From Luteococcus japonicus (GTDB lineage Bacteria > Actinomycetota > Actinomycetes > Propionibacteriales > Propionibacteriaceae): 64,000 nt of DNA. Below are positions 30,643 through 38,300 of this stretch, one piece after another (positions within the stretch are counted from its first letter, which is position 1; the number at the start of each line of letters is the position of its first letter). Both the position numbers and the translations under genes were made by a program. The DNA is taken from assembly GCF_003752415.1 (NCBI RefSeq), contig NZ_RKHG01000001.1, positions 2,418,001 to 2,482,000 of the forward strand. The letters are read 5' to 3'. Below the pieces are notes generated by a model, which was not told the origin of the DNA, ran no database searches, and saw only the letters and a list, made by a program, of their open reading frames with translations.

Positions 30643-32760
30643 TCATTCTCCTGGGTTGGGTTCGTCGAGGGATGGCCACGGCCCGGTGCCTGCCCACCAC
30701 GTGGTCTGTGCCGGTGCAGTGGGGGCGGGCAGGTCGTGGCTGGTGACGTCTGCGCGGGGCTCGAGAGCCATGCGTTGGTGGGCGGCCATGACCTCGTCGT
30801 GGTCGCGTTGGGCTTGTTCCCAGCGCAGGCGGGTTGCGGCCATGTCGGTGGCCCACTCGTCGGCGGTCTTGGGGGTGGTGAGTTGGCCCAGGGCGTCGAT
30901 GATCTGGTGGGTGGCGGTGCTGCGGCGCAGTTTTCGGCCGTCGCGTTCACGCAGCAGTTCCAGTGCCCTGTCGCGCATGCGGTTGGTCATGGGTGCGTTG
31001 AGCAGGTGGCGACCACGCCAGGGAATCTCGTGGATGCGGTCGGTGTCGGGGTCGCGGAACCACAGCCTGGACACGTCGCGGGGGTCGGTGTGGAAGGGCA
31101 CCTTGCGCGAATGGGGCTGGAACCTGCCGGTCCTCATCACACGCGGCTCGTCGAGGACGGCCGCATCGTAGGTGAGGTTGCGATACTCCACACCGGAATG
31201 CCTCGGGGTGAGCCAGACAATCGGCAGGAATTGGTAGATCAGGTCCGGGTGCTGAGGGACGTCGATACGGCCCGTGGCGGCGAGCTGGATGTCGAAGAAC
31301 TCGATCGGCGTCCACCGGGCGTCTCGCTGCTGCGGAATCAGCAACCCGTCGTGCGGGGCGCGGTGGTAGTCGAGGGCGATGAACTTGTGCAGGTGGGTCT
31401 CGAGTTCGCTGGCGGTTAATAGCACCTGTTTGGCGACGAACCGGCCGCGCTCCTTCACATTGCGCCCCTTGTAGCCGGGTAGTTCCTGCAGGGCGCGCTG
31501 GAGGGTCTCGTGCCAGCGTTCCACGAAGGAGTTGTCGGTGGAAGCGCCGACCCGTGAGGGCAGGTAGTCGATGGCGAAGTCCCGCAACAGTGCCTGGAAG
31601 TGGGCCGAGACGAAGATGGCGCCGTGGTCGGTGCGCACGGCCGTCGGTTCGACGCTGGGGATGTGGTGTTCGCCTTGAAGGTCGGGCCGCATGTTCACAT
31701 ACGAGTGTCCCGTCGAGGCCCGGGTCATCTGCAGCGACTGCGGGAGACCGGCCCAGGCCCAGTCCGTGACCTTGGTGCCCGTCACGTGCAGGGAGAACGG
31801 CCGCATCGTGTCGTAGAGCGCCAGACCGGCCTCGACCGATGACGCGGAGCGGGGAACGACCCGGCAGGCCAGGACCACCCGGGTGGAGACGCTCAGCACG
31901 GTGATGATCTCGACGCTGACCGGTTTGGCCAGCACCGGGTCGTAGACCAGGTTGTCGGCGCGGGTGACGTCCATGCAGACGTGACTGGGATGGATGGCCG
32001 GGAAACTGGTCCGCCCCGCACGGGCACGGACCTTGGTGGCCTTGTGGCCACGCGGATTGTTGCCCAAGGCCTTGTATCGCAGCGAGATGTACTCCTTGGC
32101 GAGGCGCTCGGGAACAGCGTCACGTGGAAGGCCGCGCTGTCGCAGACCCAACCACGCGCGGCGTTCGAGCTCCGTGCGATTCACCGTCGACACGTCTCCA
32201 TCGAAGGGAGTGAGGACATCATCGACAGCGGCCTTGAAGTCATCGGGGAGTCGTTCGAAGTTGCCGACAGGACGAGCTCGTCGGCCGTCCACCAAACCGC
32301 GGAGGCCTTCTCGTTCCCAAGCGCGGAGCCACGTGAAGATGGTTCGCTGCGTGACTTTCTGCCCGTGCCGCTCCAGCTGCTTTGCCATCAGCATCCGCTG
32401 GGTCTTCTCGTGCGCGCCATAACCCGGCCCGAAGGGTTCGAATGGCTCGCCGGGCTCAGCGAGACTGGCGTGGCCCGACCTGAAGCCGGTCAGGATCTCC
32501 AGAACCACCCGCATGCGCTCCAGCGCCTCGGTGCGGGCGGCCTCTGGGAGCCCCTCCCACCACGGGCTCAACGACACCTCTTGGGCTTGGAGCTCACCGT
32601 CCGTGAACGGCGACACGACCAAGCTGCCCCAGTCGATGAAGGCATCCTGCCCATGAGGCAGCACGATGGTCACGCCGTCTCGCTCGATACGCTCCACGAT
32701 GCCGATACCGCGGTTGGTGAGGACCCGCTGTCCCGGGTCGAGCAAGACTCGTGCCGTCAT
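30643..32760 (-). CDS. TnsB-like DDE transposase
   Basis: 705 residues. The helix-turn-helix part (QKVTQRTIFTWLRAWEREG, residues 134-152) precedes the rve catalytic core with Asp264 (HVCMDVTRADN), Asp378 (AVRTDHGAIF) and Glu414 (DNSFVERWHETL), giving the D-(35)-E spacing. The C-terminal Mu-type domain contains PIVWLTPRHSGVEYRNLTYD, and the last ~100 residues are a helical tail that may contact TnsC. Role: binds the transposon ends and performs 3'-end cleavage and strand transfer. All catalytic residues are present. Confidence 0.92.
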   Translation of the reverse strand: MTARVLLDPGQRVLTNRGIGIVERIERDGVTIVLPHGQDAFIDWGSLVVSPFTDGELQAQEVSLSPWWEGLPEAARTEALERMRVVLEILTGFRSGHASLAEPGEPFEPFGPGYGAHEKTQRMLMAKQLERHGQKVTQRTIFTWLRAWEREGLRGLVDGRRARPVGNFERLPDDFKAAVDDVLTPFDGDVSTVNRTELERRAWLGLRQRGLPRDAVPERLAKEYISLRYKALGNNPRGHKATKVRARAGRTSFPAIHPSHVCMDVTRADNLVYDPVLAKPVSVEIITVLSVSTRVVLACRVVPRSASSVEAGLALYDTMRPFSLHVTGTKVTDWAWAGLPQSLQMTRASTGHSYVNMRPDLQGEHHIPSVEPTAVRTDHGAIFVSAHFQALLRDFAIDYLPSRVGASTDNSFVERWHETLQRALQELPGYKGRNVKERGRFVAKQVLLTASELETHLHKFIALDYHRAPHDGLLIPQQRDARWTPIEFFDIQLAATGRIDVPQHPDLIYQFLPIVWLTPRHSGVEYRNLTYDAAVLDEPRVMRTGRFQPHSRKVPFHTDPRDVSRLWFRDPDTDRIHEIPWRGRHLLNAPMTNRMRDRALELLRERDGRKLRRSTATHQIIDALGQLTTPKTADEWATDMAATRLRWEQAQRDHDEVMAAHQRMALEPRADVTSHDLPAPTAPAQTTWWAGTGPWPSLDEPNPGE

Positions 32761-33494
32761 GAGCCGCAGGCCCTGCGCACGCGGCTGTCCTGGTCGAGGG
32801 GCTCGTCGAGATCGCAGTCCAGCGCGCCGGTCCAGATGAGGTGCCAGGCGACACGCAAGCGCAGATCAGCCTCGGAGCCGGTGAACAGCCGTCTGAGCGG
32901 GACGGGTTCGCTGTCGAGCTCCGCAAGCATCTGATCGGCGATCGATCGGGTCCCTGCGGGTAGGCGCCGCGAATGTGACAGCCACTGCAGATTCAGACGC
33001 CGCCGCTCGTGCTCGTCGGAGAAGACCTCATATCCCCAACCCACGCTGCGACAAGCCTCCGCCGTCTTCTCCGCGACCGCACGAAAGCGGGAATCCTGTC
33101 GGTGCTCGGGTCTCACGTCCCAGACCGTGACGTCACCGTGGGCGGTGACGGTGAGCAGGTCAGGAGTGTGGTGACTGCCGTCAGGCCAGCGCAGCTTGAG
33201 GGGCTGCGACACCAACCACCTGATCGCCGGATCGCAATCCACCGCGCGGAGCAGGTCCGCTTCGAGTCCCGACTCGACGGGGACCAGGTCACCCGTCGTG
33301 GTGCAGAAGGGACTCGCCGGTAGGTGCTTCGACAGCGCCCTCGCCACGAAGTCACGGCACGGCTGCATCTCCTGCAACGGTGGTGCTCCATCAACGCACC
33401 ACCGCCACTGGCGTAGGGCGCCCCGGGTCTTGATCACCCATTGCGGGCACGACGGATCTGGCCCCATGGCGGGGCCACCGATAGAATCGGTCAC
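32757..33494 (-). CDS. TnsA-like endonuclease with altered catalytic motif
   Basis: 245 residues from GTG with AAGGAA upstream. The PD-(D/E)xK fold is read as VESGLEADLLRAVDCDPAIR (Glu), WPDGSHHTPDLLTVTA (PD with Asp) and VTVWDVRPEHR. In TnsA the last motif is (E/D)-x-K; here the Lys position is Arg. A C-terminal helical region (RLFTGSEADLRLRVAWHLIW) resembles the TnsA winged part that meets TnsB and TnsC. Role: 5'-strand nicking at the transposon ends, allowing cut-and-paste. If the Arg disables it, the element would move by cointegrates. Confidence 0.8.
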   Translation of the reverse strand: MTDSIGGPAMGPDPSCPQWVIKTRGALRQWRWCVDGAPPLQEMQPCRDFVARALSKHLPASPFCTTTGDLVPVESGLEADLLRAVDCDPAIRWLVSQPLKLRWPDGSHHTPDLLTVTAHGDVTVWDVRPEHRQDSRFRAVAEKTAEACRSVGWGYEVFSDEHERRRLNLQWLSHSRRLPAGTRSIADQMLAELDSEPVPLRRLFTGSEADLRLRVAWHLIWTGALDCDLDEPLDQDSRVRRACGS

Positions 33495-33533
33495 AGCGGT
33501 TCCTTATGAGCTTTGAGACAGGTTCGAACCGCG

Positions 33534-33575
33534 TGATGGGGTGTCCTCGGGCCAACGGGGGCACCCCATTTTTTG
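33534..33575 (+). terminator. Intrinsic terminator upstream of the tnsA-like gene
   Basis: ATGGGGTG and CACCCCAT pair around a GC-rich loop, and the second arm is followed by TTTTTTG. As a terminator it works on the plus strand, away from the transposition operon, and would stop transcripts running toward 34 kb. Confidence 0.6.
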
Positions 33576-33735
33576 TCCACGACGGCTGTCGACAGTATCC
33601 ACCGTTCCTCAGCTGTCCGGCAAGTACTCGGGAACTTTTTGATCGCCAGCGACCGTTGGATGATGGCTCGCCTCTCCGTTCCGTGCTTGGCTTGGCGGGC
33701 GTCTCGGCGTGTAGGACCGCGCGGGTCGATCAGGG

Positions 33736-33795
33736 CAAATTGTGATCACTTTGAAGTGATCTCTGCGGGTGTGGCGACTGCTGGTGCACAATTTG
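33736..33795. promoter_or_regulatory. Nested inverted repeats between the Tn7-like operon and the zinc-cluster gene
   Basis: Outer arms CAAATTGTG (33736-33744) and CACAATTTG (33787-33795) enclose an inner perfect palindrome, GATCACTTTGAAGTGATC (33744-33761). They lie in the 453-bp gap 33495-33947, which has no gene. Possible roles: a transposase binding site at the transposon end, or an operator for the gene at 33948. Confidence 0.45.
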
Positions 33796-33947
33796 TCCCG
33801 GGCGCAGGGTTATCCGGCCCAGCGTTCCATCTGCAGGCCTCACCAGCCTGCCAAGCATGAGAGTGGCGCCCGCTTGGGGCCGCACGCTCTGTTGCCTACA
33901 GTGCCAACTGCGGAGCCGGCCCGCACATCCAGAACTGGAGACTTGGT

Positions 33948-34337
33948 ATGCCCCAAACCCTCATCAGCGTGCTCAACAGGCGTGAGACGCCCAGCGTTCA
34001 AGATGTCATCGAGGCGGAGGACGAGGCGTTCATCAAGGTTCCGGGCAGCTTCACCTGCTTGAACCCCGAATGCCAGCAGATCTGCTCATGGAAGCCGGGG
34101 CGAGGCCGCCCCCAAGTGTTCTGTTCACGCCGATGCAAGAAGCGTTACGACGCAGTTCAAGCCCGGCTGATGCAAGAAGTGGAGCGGATCGAGGCGGTGC
34201 TGGAGCGCTCGCCGGCCTCGACTACCGCTGAACAGAAGGCCATTCGATCCATGTTGGCCCAGCGCCGCTACGCACTCCGCCACTACGGTATCGACTACCA
34301 GGAGTTTCAAGGCGAAGCCAACCAAGGCACCGCCTGA
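33948..34337 (+). CDS. Small zinc-cluster protein next to the Gabija-like pair
   Basis: 129 residues. A four-cysteine cluster, TCLNPECQQICSWKPGRGRP followed by QVFCSRRCKKRYDAVQARL, resembles the zinc-binding tail of CGNR-type or CHC2-like proteins; a helical C-terminus follows. It is transcribed toward the helicase gene and overlaps its 3' end by 31 bp. No exact family is recognised. It may be part of the defence module or a transcription factor for it. Confidence 0.6.
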   Translation: MPQTLISVLNRRETPSVQDVIEAEDEAFIKVPGSFTCLNPECQQICSWKPGRGRPQVFCSRRCKKRYDAVQARLMQEVERIEAVLERSPASTTAEQKAIRSMLAQRRYALRHYGIDYQEFQGEANQGTA

Positions 34338-35665
34338 CCTTCCTTCACGACGATGGTGCAGGTCTGCTTGGCCCGCGTGAGCGCGACGTAGATCTCCTCT
34401 GGCGAATCCAGACGTTCGGGTTGGACGATGATGACGTGGTCGAACTCTAAACCCTTCATTCTCAAGACGCTGCCCACCACGGGACCGTTGCCGGGGTTGT
34501 TGCCCATGTGCCGGAGCTGGTTGTCCACGCGGGCCAGAGCAGCGAGCAGCGGGGTCTGCTCCGTCTGGGCGATGCACAGCGCTCGTTGGGCCCGGGATAA
34601 GAGTTGAGGGCGGTAGAGATGGGTGTCGGGGTGATCGAGAACGATGTCGATGAGTGCCAGTGCAGCCTCGGGTGATGCCTGCTCTACCAGTTGGTTTGCA
34701 AGGGCTGCGAGGGGGGCGTTGGACCGGCTGGGCTTGTTGGTCGCCGCGTTTGCGTGGCAGGAGGTGAAGCCTGGGACCTTCGTTGTGTTCGATGCGCACT
34801 GCTTGATCAGCTGCAGGACGGCCAGTGTGCGCCTGCCGGACTCCCACGCATCGGTGAAGTCAACGAGTTCTTTGGGCTGACCCACCTCCAGGACTGTCAG
34901 GCGGTTCCAAGGGTGGGTCTTGGCCAGGGTGCTGGGCAGGTTCGGGTTCTTGGCGTCTCCGGCGATAACGGCCCACGAACCGGGGCCACGCATGAGGCGG
35001 GACAAGTAGGCGCCGTGCTGCTGGGAGACCCGGTGAACCCGGGTCGACGGGTCGTCAAGCTCGACGGGTGATCCTTCGAGTAGGGCCGTGCGAGTTCGGG
35101 AAATCCAAGCGCCTCGGTCAGGTTGGTCGTGCCAGCGCCACGGATAGGTCAGCTCCTCCTGATCGACCCAAGCAGAGGTCTTCGCTTCCCAAGTGGCGGC
35201 TTGCGTGGGGTCCAGCAAGTCGAACAGAGACTGCAGCGGATCCCCCAGGGCCAGCGTGGGAAGGAGCGCTGCAAGTGCGTGGAGCAAAGCCACCTGCTTC
35301 TTCGAGCAGTCCTGGAACTCGTCCACGACCACTTGGTCATACGAAGCGGCCAATGCCGTCGCCACTGCAGGACTGTGGAGCACCGCGGTGGCGCCTTCTT
35401 CGAAGACTCTCCAGTCGGTGGTCTCTGTTGGAACCCCACTCAGCGTGGGGAAGCACAAACACAATCGGCGCGCGAAAGCATCGATGGTCTCCAGCTTCAC
35501 GCCATGCGGCACTCCTTGGCGTCGGCGGGCGTTGTTGACTGCAACGTGAGTATGGGTCAGGACGAGAACGCGCAGTCCACTGCGGATGATCTCGGAGACG
35601 CGGTGGGTCTTCCCATAGCCGGCAGGTGCGACCACGACACCAGCGCGGGGGAGGCTCCCCGTCAT
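34307..35665 (-). CDS. gajB: GajB-like UvrD-type helicase (Gabija defence)
   Basis: 452 residues from the ATG overlapping the gajA stop (ATGA). Superfamily 1 motifs in order: Walker A VVVAPAGYGKTHRV, VVVDEFQDCSKKQ (motif II), LALGDPLQSLFDL (motif III), RMKGLEFDHVIIVQPE (motif V) and EEIYVALTRAKQTCTIV (motif VI). The known partner of GajA in Gabija is a UvrD-like helicase of about 490 residues that detects DNA ends or replication intermediates. The order GajA-GajB and coupling agree. Other OLD/helicase pairings exist, so the name rests on architecture. Confidence 0.78.
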   Translation of the reverse strand: MTGSLPRAGVVVAPAGYGKTHRVSEIIRSGLRVLVLTHTHVAVNNARRRQGVPHGVKLETIDAFARRLCLCFPTLSGVPTETTDWRVFEEGATAVLHSPAVATALAASYDQVVVDEFQDCSKKQVALLHALAALLPTLALGDPLQSLFDLLDPTQAATWEAKTSAWVDQEELTYPWRWHDQPDRGAWISRTRTALLEGSPVELDDPSTRVHRVSQQHGAYLSRLMRGPGSWAVIAGDAKNPNLPSTLAKTHPWNRLTVLEVGQPKELVDFTDAWESGRRTLAVLQLIKQCASNTTKVPGFTSCHANAATNKPSRSNAPLAALANQLVEQASPEAALALIDIVLDHPDTHLYRPQLLSRAQRALCIAQTEQTPLLAALARVDNQLRHMGNNPGNGPVVGSVLRMKGLEFDHVIIVQPERLDSPEEIYVALTRAKQTCTIVVKEGQAVPWLASP

Positions 35666-37401
35666 CCCGCCATCCATTGCTGAAGGCCCAGAACGGTCTG
35701 CTGCATCGTCGAGCCCTCCCGCAGGCTCGGGTACGCGCATGTCAGCAGAAGTTCCCCGGAGGCAATGTTCTTGAACCACTTGTCCTTGTTGGCTGTGGCT
35801 CCGAGGGCCTTCCGTAGGGAGGAGGTCGGTTCCGCGGTCCACTGGGCGGTGGTCAAGCAGTCGATCTCGGCTGTGGTGACATTTCGACTGAGGAGCCTCT
35901 GGCGAAGCGCTGGCCCTGTCGTCGCCCCCAACTCCGATGCGAGCCGGATGAGTTCACTCATTCCGGTCGGCGAGACATCGGCGAACAGCTGATGTTCGGT
36001 TGCGTTGCCATCCTCCGCTGGGAACTTGACGACGTCGGGATTCAGCGAGGCGAGGTTGTCGGGAACTTCGTCCATGTCGAAGACGCAGGCCACGGGGAAG
36101 CCCAGGCCAGCGAAGTCGTTTGCCCGCCTCACCAAGTTGCTTCTGCCGCCGGCATCAACGGGTTCGGCGATGACGTACATGGGTGTGCGGGACTCCTCCA
36201 TCAACGCGATCACAGCACGGACAAGCCCCACCTCAGTCGCGCCCTCGCACACCACCACTCGTGGTGCCAAGAGCCCCTCGGGCGCCGACCGGACGGTGCC
36301 CTGGTGCTCGGTCGTCAGCCTTCGGAACTCGACCTGGCCTGAACTGTCTTGACGTGTGAGGACGATGGCGTGTGACGGGAGCTCGCGGATAGCTCGGGGT
36401 GAGTGCGTGGTAGCGAGCACTTGGCCGGCATGACCGTCCCGGATCTCACGCTGCAGGGAATGGATGAGTGCTTGAACTCGCTGGGGGGCAAGCCCGTGCT
36501 CAAGGTCGTCAAGAAGTAGCAGCGCCGGGGATTCAGAGACCCCCAGCTGCGCCGCGATCGCGACCGTCCGTTGTGTCCCCAGCCCCGCCCGCGAGACGGG
36601 GATGCCGTTGTCCCCATGGAGCGTGATGTTGCCCAAACCCCGAGCAAGGCCATCGAGGTCTTCGGCTGCCTCGAGGTGCACACGTTGAGGGATCGCTCGC
36701 AGCCGATGCGCAGCAGCTGTAATGGTTGAAGTGGGTGCCGCGAGAGCCTCACGCAACGCCGTGCTCGAGGCGGTGCGAGCTCCTCGCGCGGCTTCACGCA
36801 CAACGCTGAGGGCCCCCTCTGTGTCCTGGGTCTGGCGTGTCAGGGACGAGCCCCGGCCCCATCGCAGGTCTTGCGGCAAGCCTCTTCCGACGCGTTGCAT
36901 GCCAAGGGCGGCGCGATCGGTCGTCCGGATCGCTCGCGGCTCCTGCCCGTTCTTGACTACTTCCCAGACGGGCTCCAGATCCCGTCCGATGGTGAGACGG
37001 ATGTTCAGCGCGGTCAGGTCGCGAGGGTCTCGTGACGGGTCGGGCAGGAGCTCCCCGTCGAGGAAACCCAAGAGATATCCCAAGAACTTGCTGTCGGTCC
37101 TCAGGGCCAGCGGTGGGTTGGCCACCCACACATCGATGACGATCTCTTGCTCGAGCCGCCCCATGTGAAAGTCGTTGTCGGTGACTGAAAGGGCGTACAG
37201 CGGCCACAAGGCGTACTCGATCGCGGTCAACATGGTCGACTTGCCCGAGTCTCCTGGACCAATGAGGAGGTTGAAGCCAGGTTCTAGCTGGAGCTCAGCC
37301 GTCGCGTGAGATCGGAAGTTGGTGGTGCGGACGCGATGCACCCACGGAGCCGGGACTGGCAGGGGCAGGCTGGCTGGACCCTTGGCAAGGACCGACGTCA
37401 T
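35662..37401 (-). CDS. gajA: GajA-like OLD-family ATPase-TOPRIM nuclease (Gabija defence)
   Basis: 579 residues from the ATG at 37401, preceded by AGGAGG at 8 bases; this equals the size of characterised GajA (about 578). N-terminal ABC-type ATPase: FNLLIGPGDSGKSTMLTAIE (Walker A), signature region SRAGLGTQRTVAIAAQL, Walker B ALLLLDDLEHGLAPQRV, switch His in ATTHSPRAI. C-terminal TOPRIM: VVVCEGATEVGLVRAV (Glu) and VACVFDMDEVPDN (DxD). GajA nicks DNA when nucleotides are depleted during phage replication. Coupled to the helicase downstream. Confidence 0.82.
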   Translation of the reverse strand: MTSVLAKGPASLPLPVPAPWVHRVRTTNFRSHATAELQLEPGFNLLIGPGDSGKSTMLTAIEYALWPLYALSVTDNDFHMGRLEQEIVIDVWVANPPLALRTDSKFLGYLLGFLDGELLPDPSRDPRDLTALNIRLTIGRDLEPVWEVVKNGQEPRAIRTTDRAALGMQRVGRGLPQDLRWGRGSSLTRQTQDTEGALSVVREAARGARTASSTALREALAAPTSTITAAAHRLRAIPQRVHLEAAEDLDGLARGLGNITLHGDNGIPVSRAGLGTQRTVAIAAQLGVSESPALLLLDDLEHGLAPQRVQALIHSLQREIRDGHAGQVLATTHSPRAIRELPSHAIVLTRQDSSGQVEFRRLTTEHQGTVRSAPEGLLAPRVVVCEGATEVGLVRAVIALMEESRTPMYVIAEPVDAGGRSNLVRRANDFAGLGFPVACVFDMDEVPDNLASLNPDVVKFPAEDGNATEHQLFADVSPTGMSELIRLASELGATTGPALRQRLLSRNVTTAEIDCLTTAQWTAEPTSSLRKALGATANKDKWFKNIASGELLLTCAYPSLREGSTMQQTVLGLQQWMAG

Positions 37402-37452
37402 CACGAACCTCCTAGCATCGAGGGAACGAGGATAACTGACCAACCGGTCAGA

Positions 37453-37690
37453 TTCTCAGAATTTTCCTATGAAACATTCTTGGGGCTCCGTGAAATCTTC
37501 GCTGCATCTCGACAACAGCAACAAAGGTGTCGAGATGCAGCGCACTTTGAACGGGCGCACGCTCAGCACTTTGAACAGCTCGGTCTTCGCCGGTTGCCCG
37601 TTCCAAGTAGAAAGCTGAGAGAACCCTCGGATTCGGGCGGTGAAGGACGAACCAGGGCAACCCTGCTGGTAGCTCGCCTCGCGGCAAAAC
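37453..37690 (+). repeat. Dispersed MITE-like repeat, copy D
   Basis: The core runs from TTCTCAG (37453) to CTGAGAG (37621). It has the hairpin CGCTGCATCTCGACA / TGTCGAGATGCAGCG around a 13-nt loop, two CACTTTGAAC boxes, CGTTCCAAGTAG, and the outer right block CAGGGCAACCCTGCTGGTAG. The outer left block is absent. It starts 52 bp before the gajA start, possibly within its promoter region. Confidence 0.6.
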
Positions 37691-37713
37691 AGGACGGGCC
37701 GAGGCAAGGGATC

Positions 37714-38076
37714 CTATGAGTCGCCGCCTTGGCCGCGCACAGCATCGACCACCGCGACGGCTTGGTCCAGGGTGTCCACCACCACTGCGTACCGTTCCCC
37801 GGCCTTGGTCTCCAGATCGACACGGGCCTTGCCGCCGGTGTTGAGGCGAACGCCTTGGGGTGATGTCGCCTTCCCCGTGACATACCAGTTGAGGAGGCCA
37901 CGGTTCAGACCGTCATCTGTGTGTGAGGAGACGCTGGCTACGTCCTGCAGTGGGATCGAGCGCCGGTAGAACGGAGCTCCCAACGTGATCATTCCAGCCT
38001 GGCGATCGACATCGACCGTGATCGACTGGCCAAGGGATGCGAAACGGTTTCCTCGGGCGGTGATGCGCAGATCCAT
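37714..38076 (-). CDS. Small PH-like hypothetical protein
   Basis: 120 residues from the ATG at 38076, which has AGGAGG six bases upstream. The alternating strands (NRFASLGQSITVDVDRQAG, ITLGAPFYRRSIPLQDVASV, KARVDLETKAGERYAVVVDT) and a final helix (LDQAVAVVDAVRG) fit a pleckstrin-homology-like beta-barrel. No membrane segment. It sits between repeat copies D and C and is not in an operon with neighbours, so its function cannot be deduced. Confidence 0.6.
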   Translation of the reverse strand: MDLRITARGNRFASLGQSITVDVDRQAGMITLGAPFYRRSIPLQDVASVSSHTDDGLNRGLLNWYVTGKATSPQGVRLNTGGKARVDLETKAGERYAVVVDTLDQAVAVVDAVRGQGGDS

Positions 38077-38167
38077 TGCTGACCTCCTATGTCGGGATGT
38101 CTCGATCATGCACTGAAAACCCACCGCCGTACTCCGTCTCGAGAGGGAACAGAGGCCGTCCGCCTCT

Positions 38168-38300
38168 CGGCGGTTGAGGGTGCTCACGCACGCCGCGCCG
38201 ACCTGGGCATGGGCGCTGGCGGGCGTCCGGCTCTCAGGTTCTTCCTATGTTGCATATCGAGACCTGCGTGCAATCTTCGCTGCATCTCGACAAAAGCCGA
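38168..38300 (+). repeat. Dispersed MITE-like repeat, copy C (left half only)
   Basis: Has the outer left block (GGTTGAGGGTGCTCACGCACG) and the left part of the core, CTCTCAGGTTCTTCCTATG and AATCTTCGCTGCATCTCGAC. It stops within about 15 bp of the dnaB stop codon. The right half, including the second hairpin arm, is missing. Confidence 0.55.

Larger units (their letters stand above)
26422..33494 (-). mobile_element. Core of a Tn7-like transposon: TnsA-TnsB-TnsC-TniQ-TniQ-WhiB
   Basis: Six genes in one direction with junctions of ATGA overlap (A/B, C/TniQ1, TniQ1/TniQ2, TniQ2/WhiB) or a 3-bp gap (B/C). The content matches Tn7-like elements (endonuclease, DDE transposase, AAA+ regulator, target-selection TniQ). 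No cas genes are present. I could not identify the transposon ends; the right end should lie between 33500 and 33950, and the left end and cargo probably lie below 26400. Confidence 0.85.

Noticed and set aside
26422-33494. CRISPR-associated transposon (CAST)
   Set aside because: No cas gene and no spaced direct repeats were seen in or around the operon.
33519-33545. tRNA-like T-arm (GGTTCGAACC) near the tnsA-like gene as a tRNA attachment site
   Set aside because: The bases around the loop do not form a proper T-stem, and no acceptor or anticodon arm is present.
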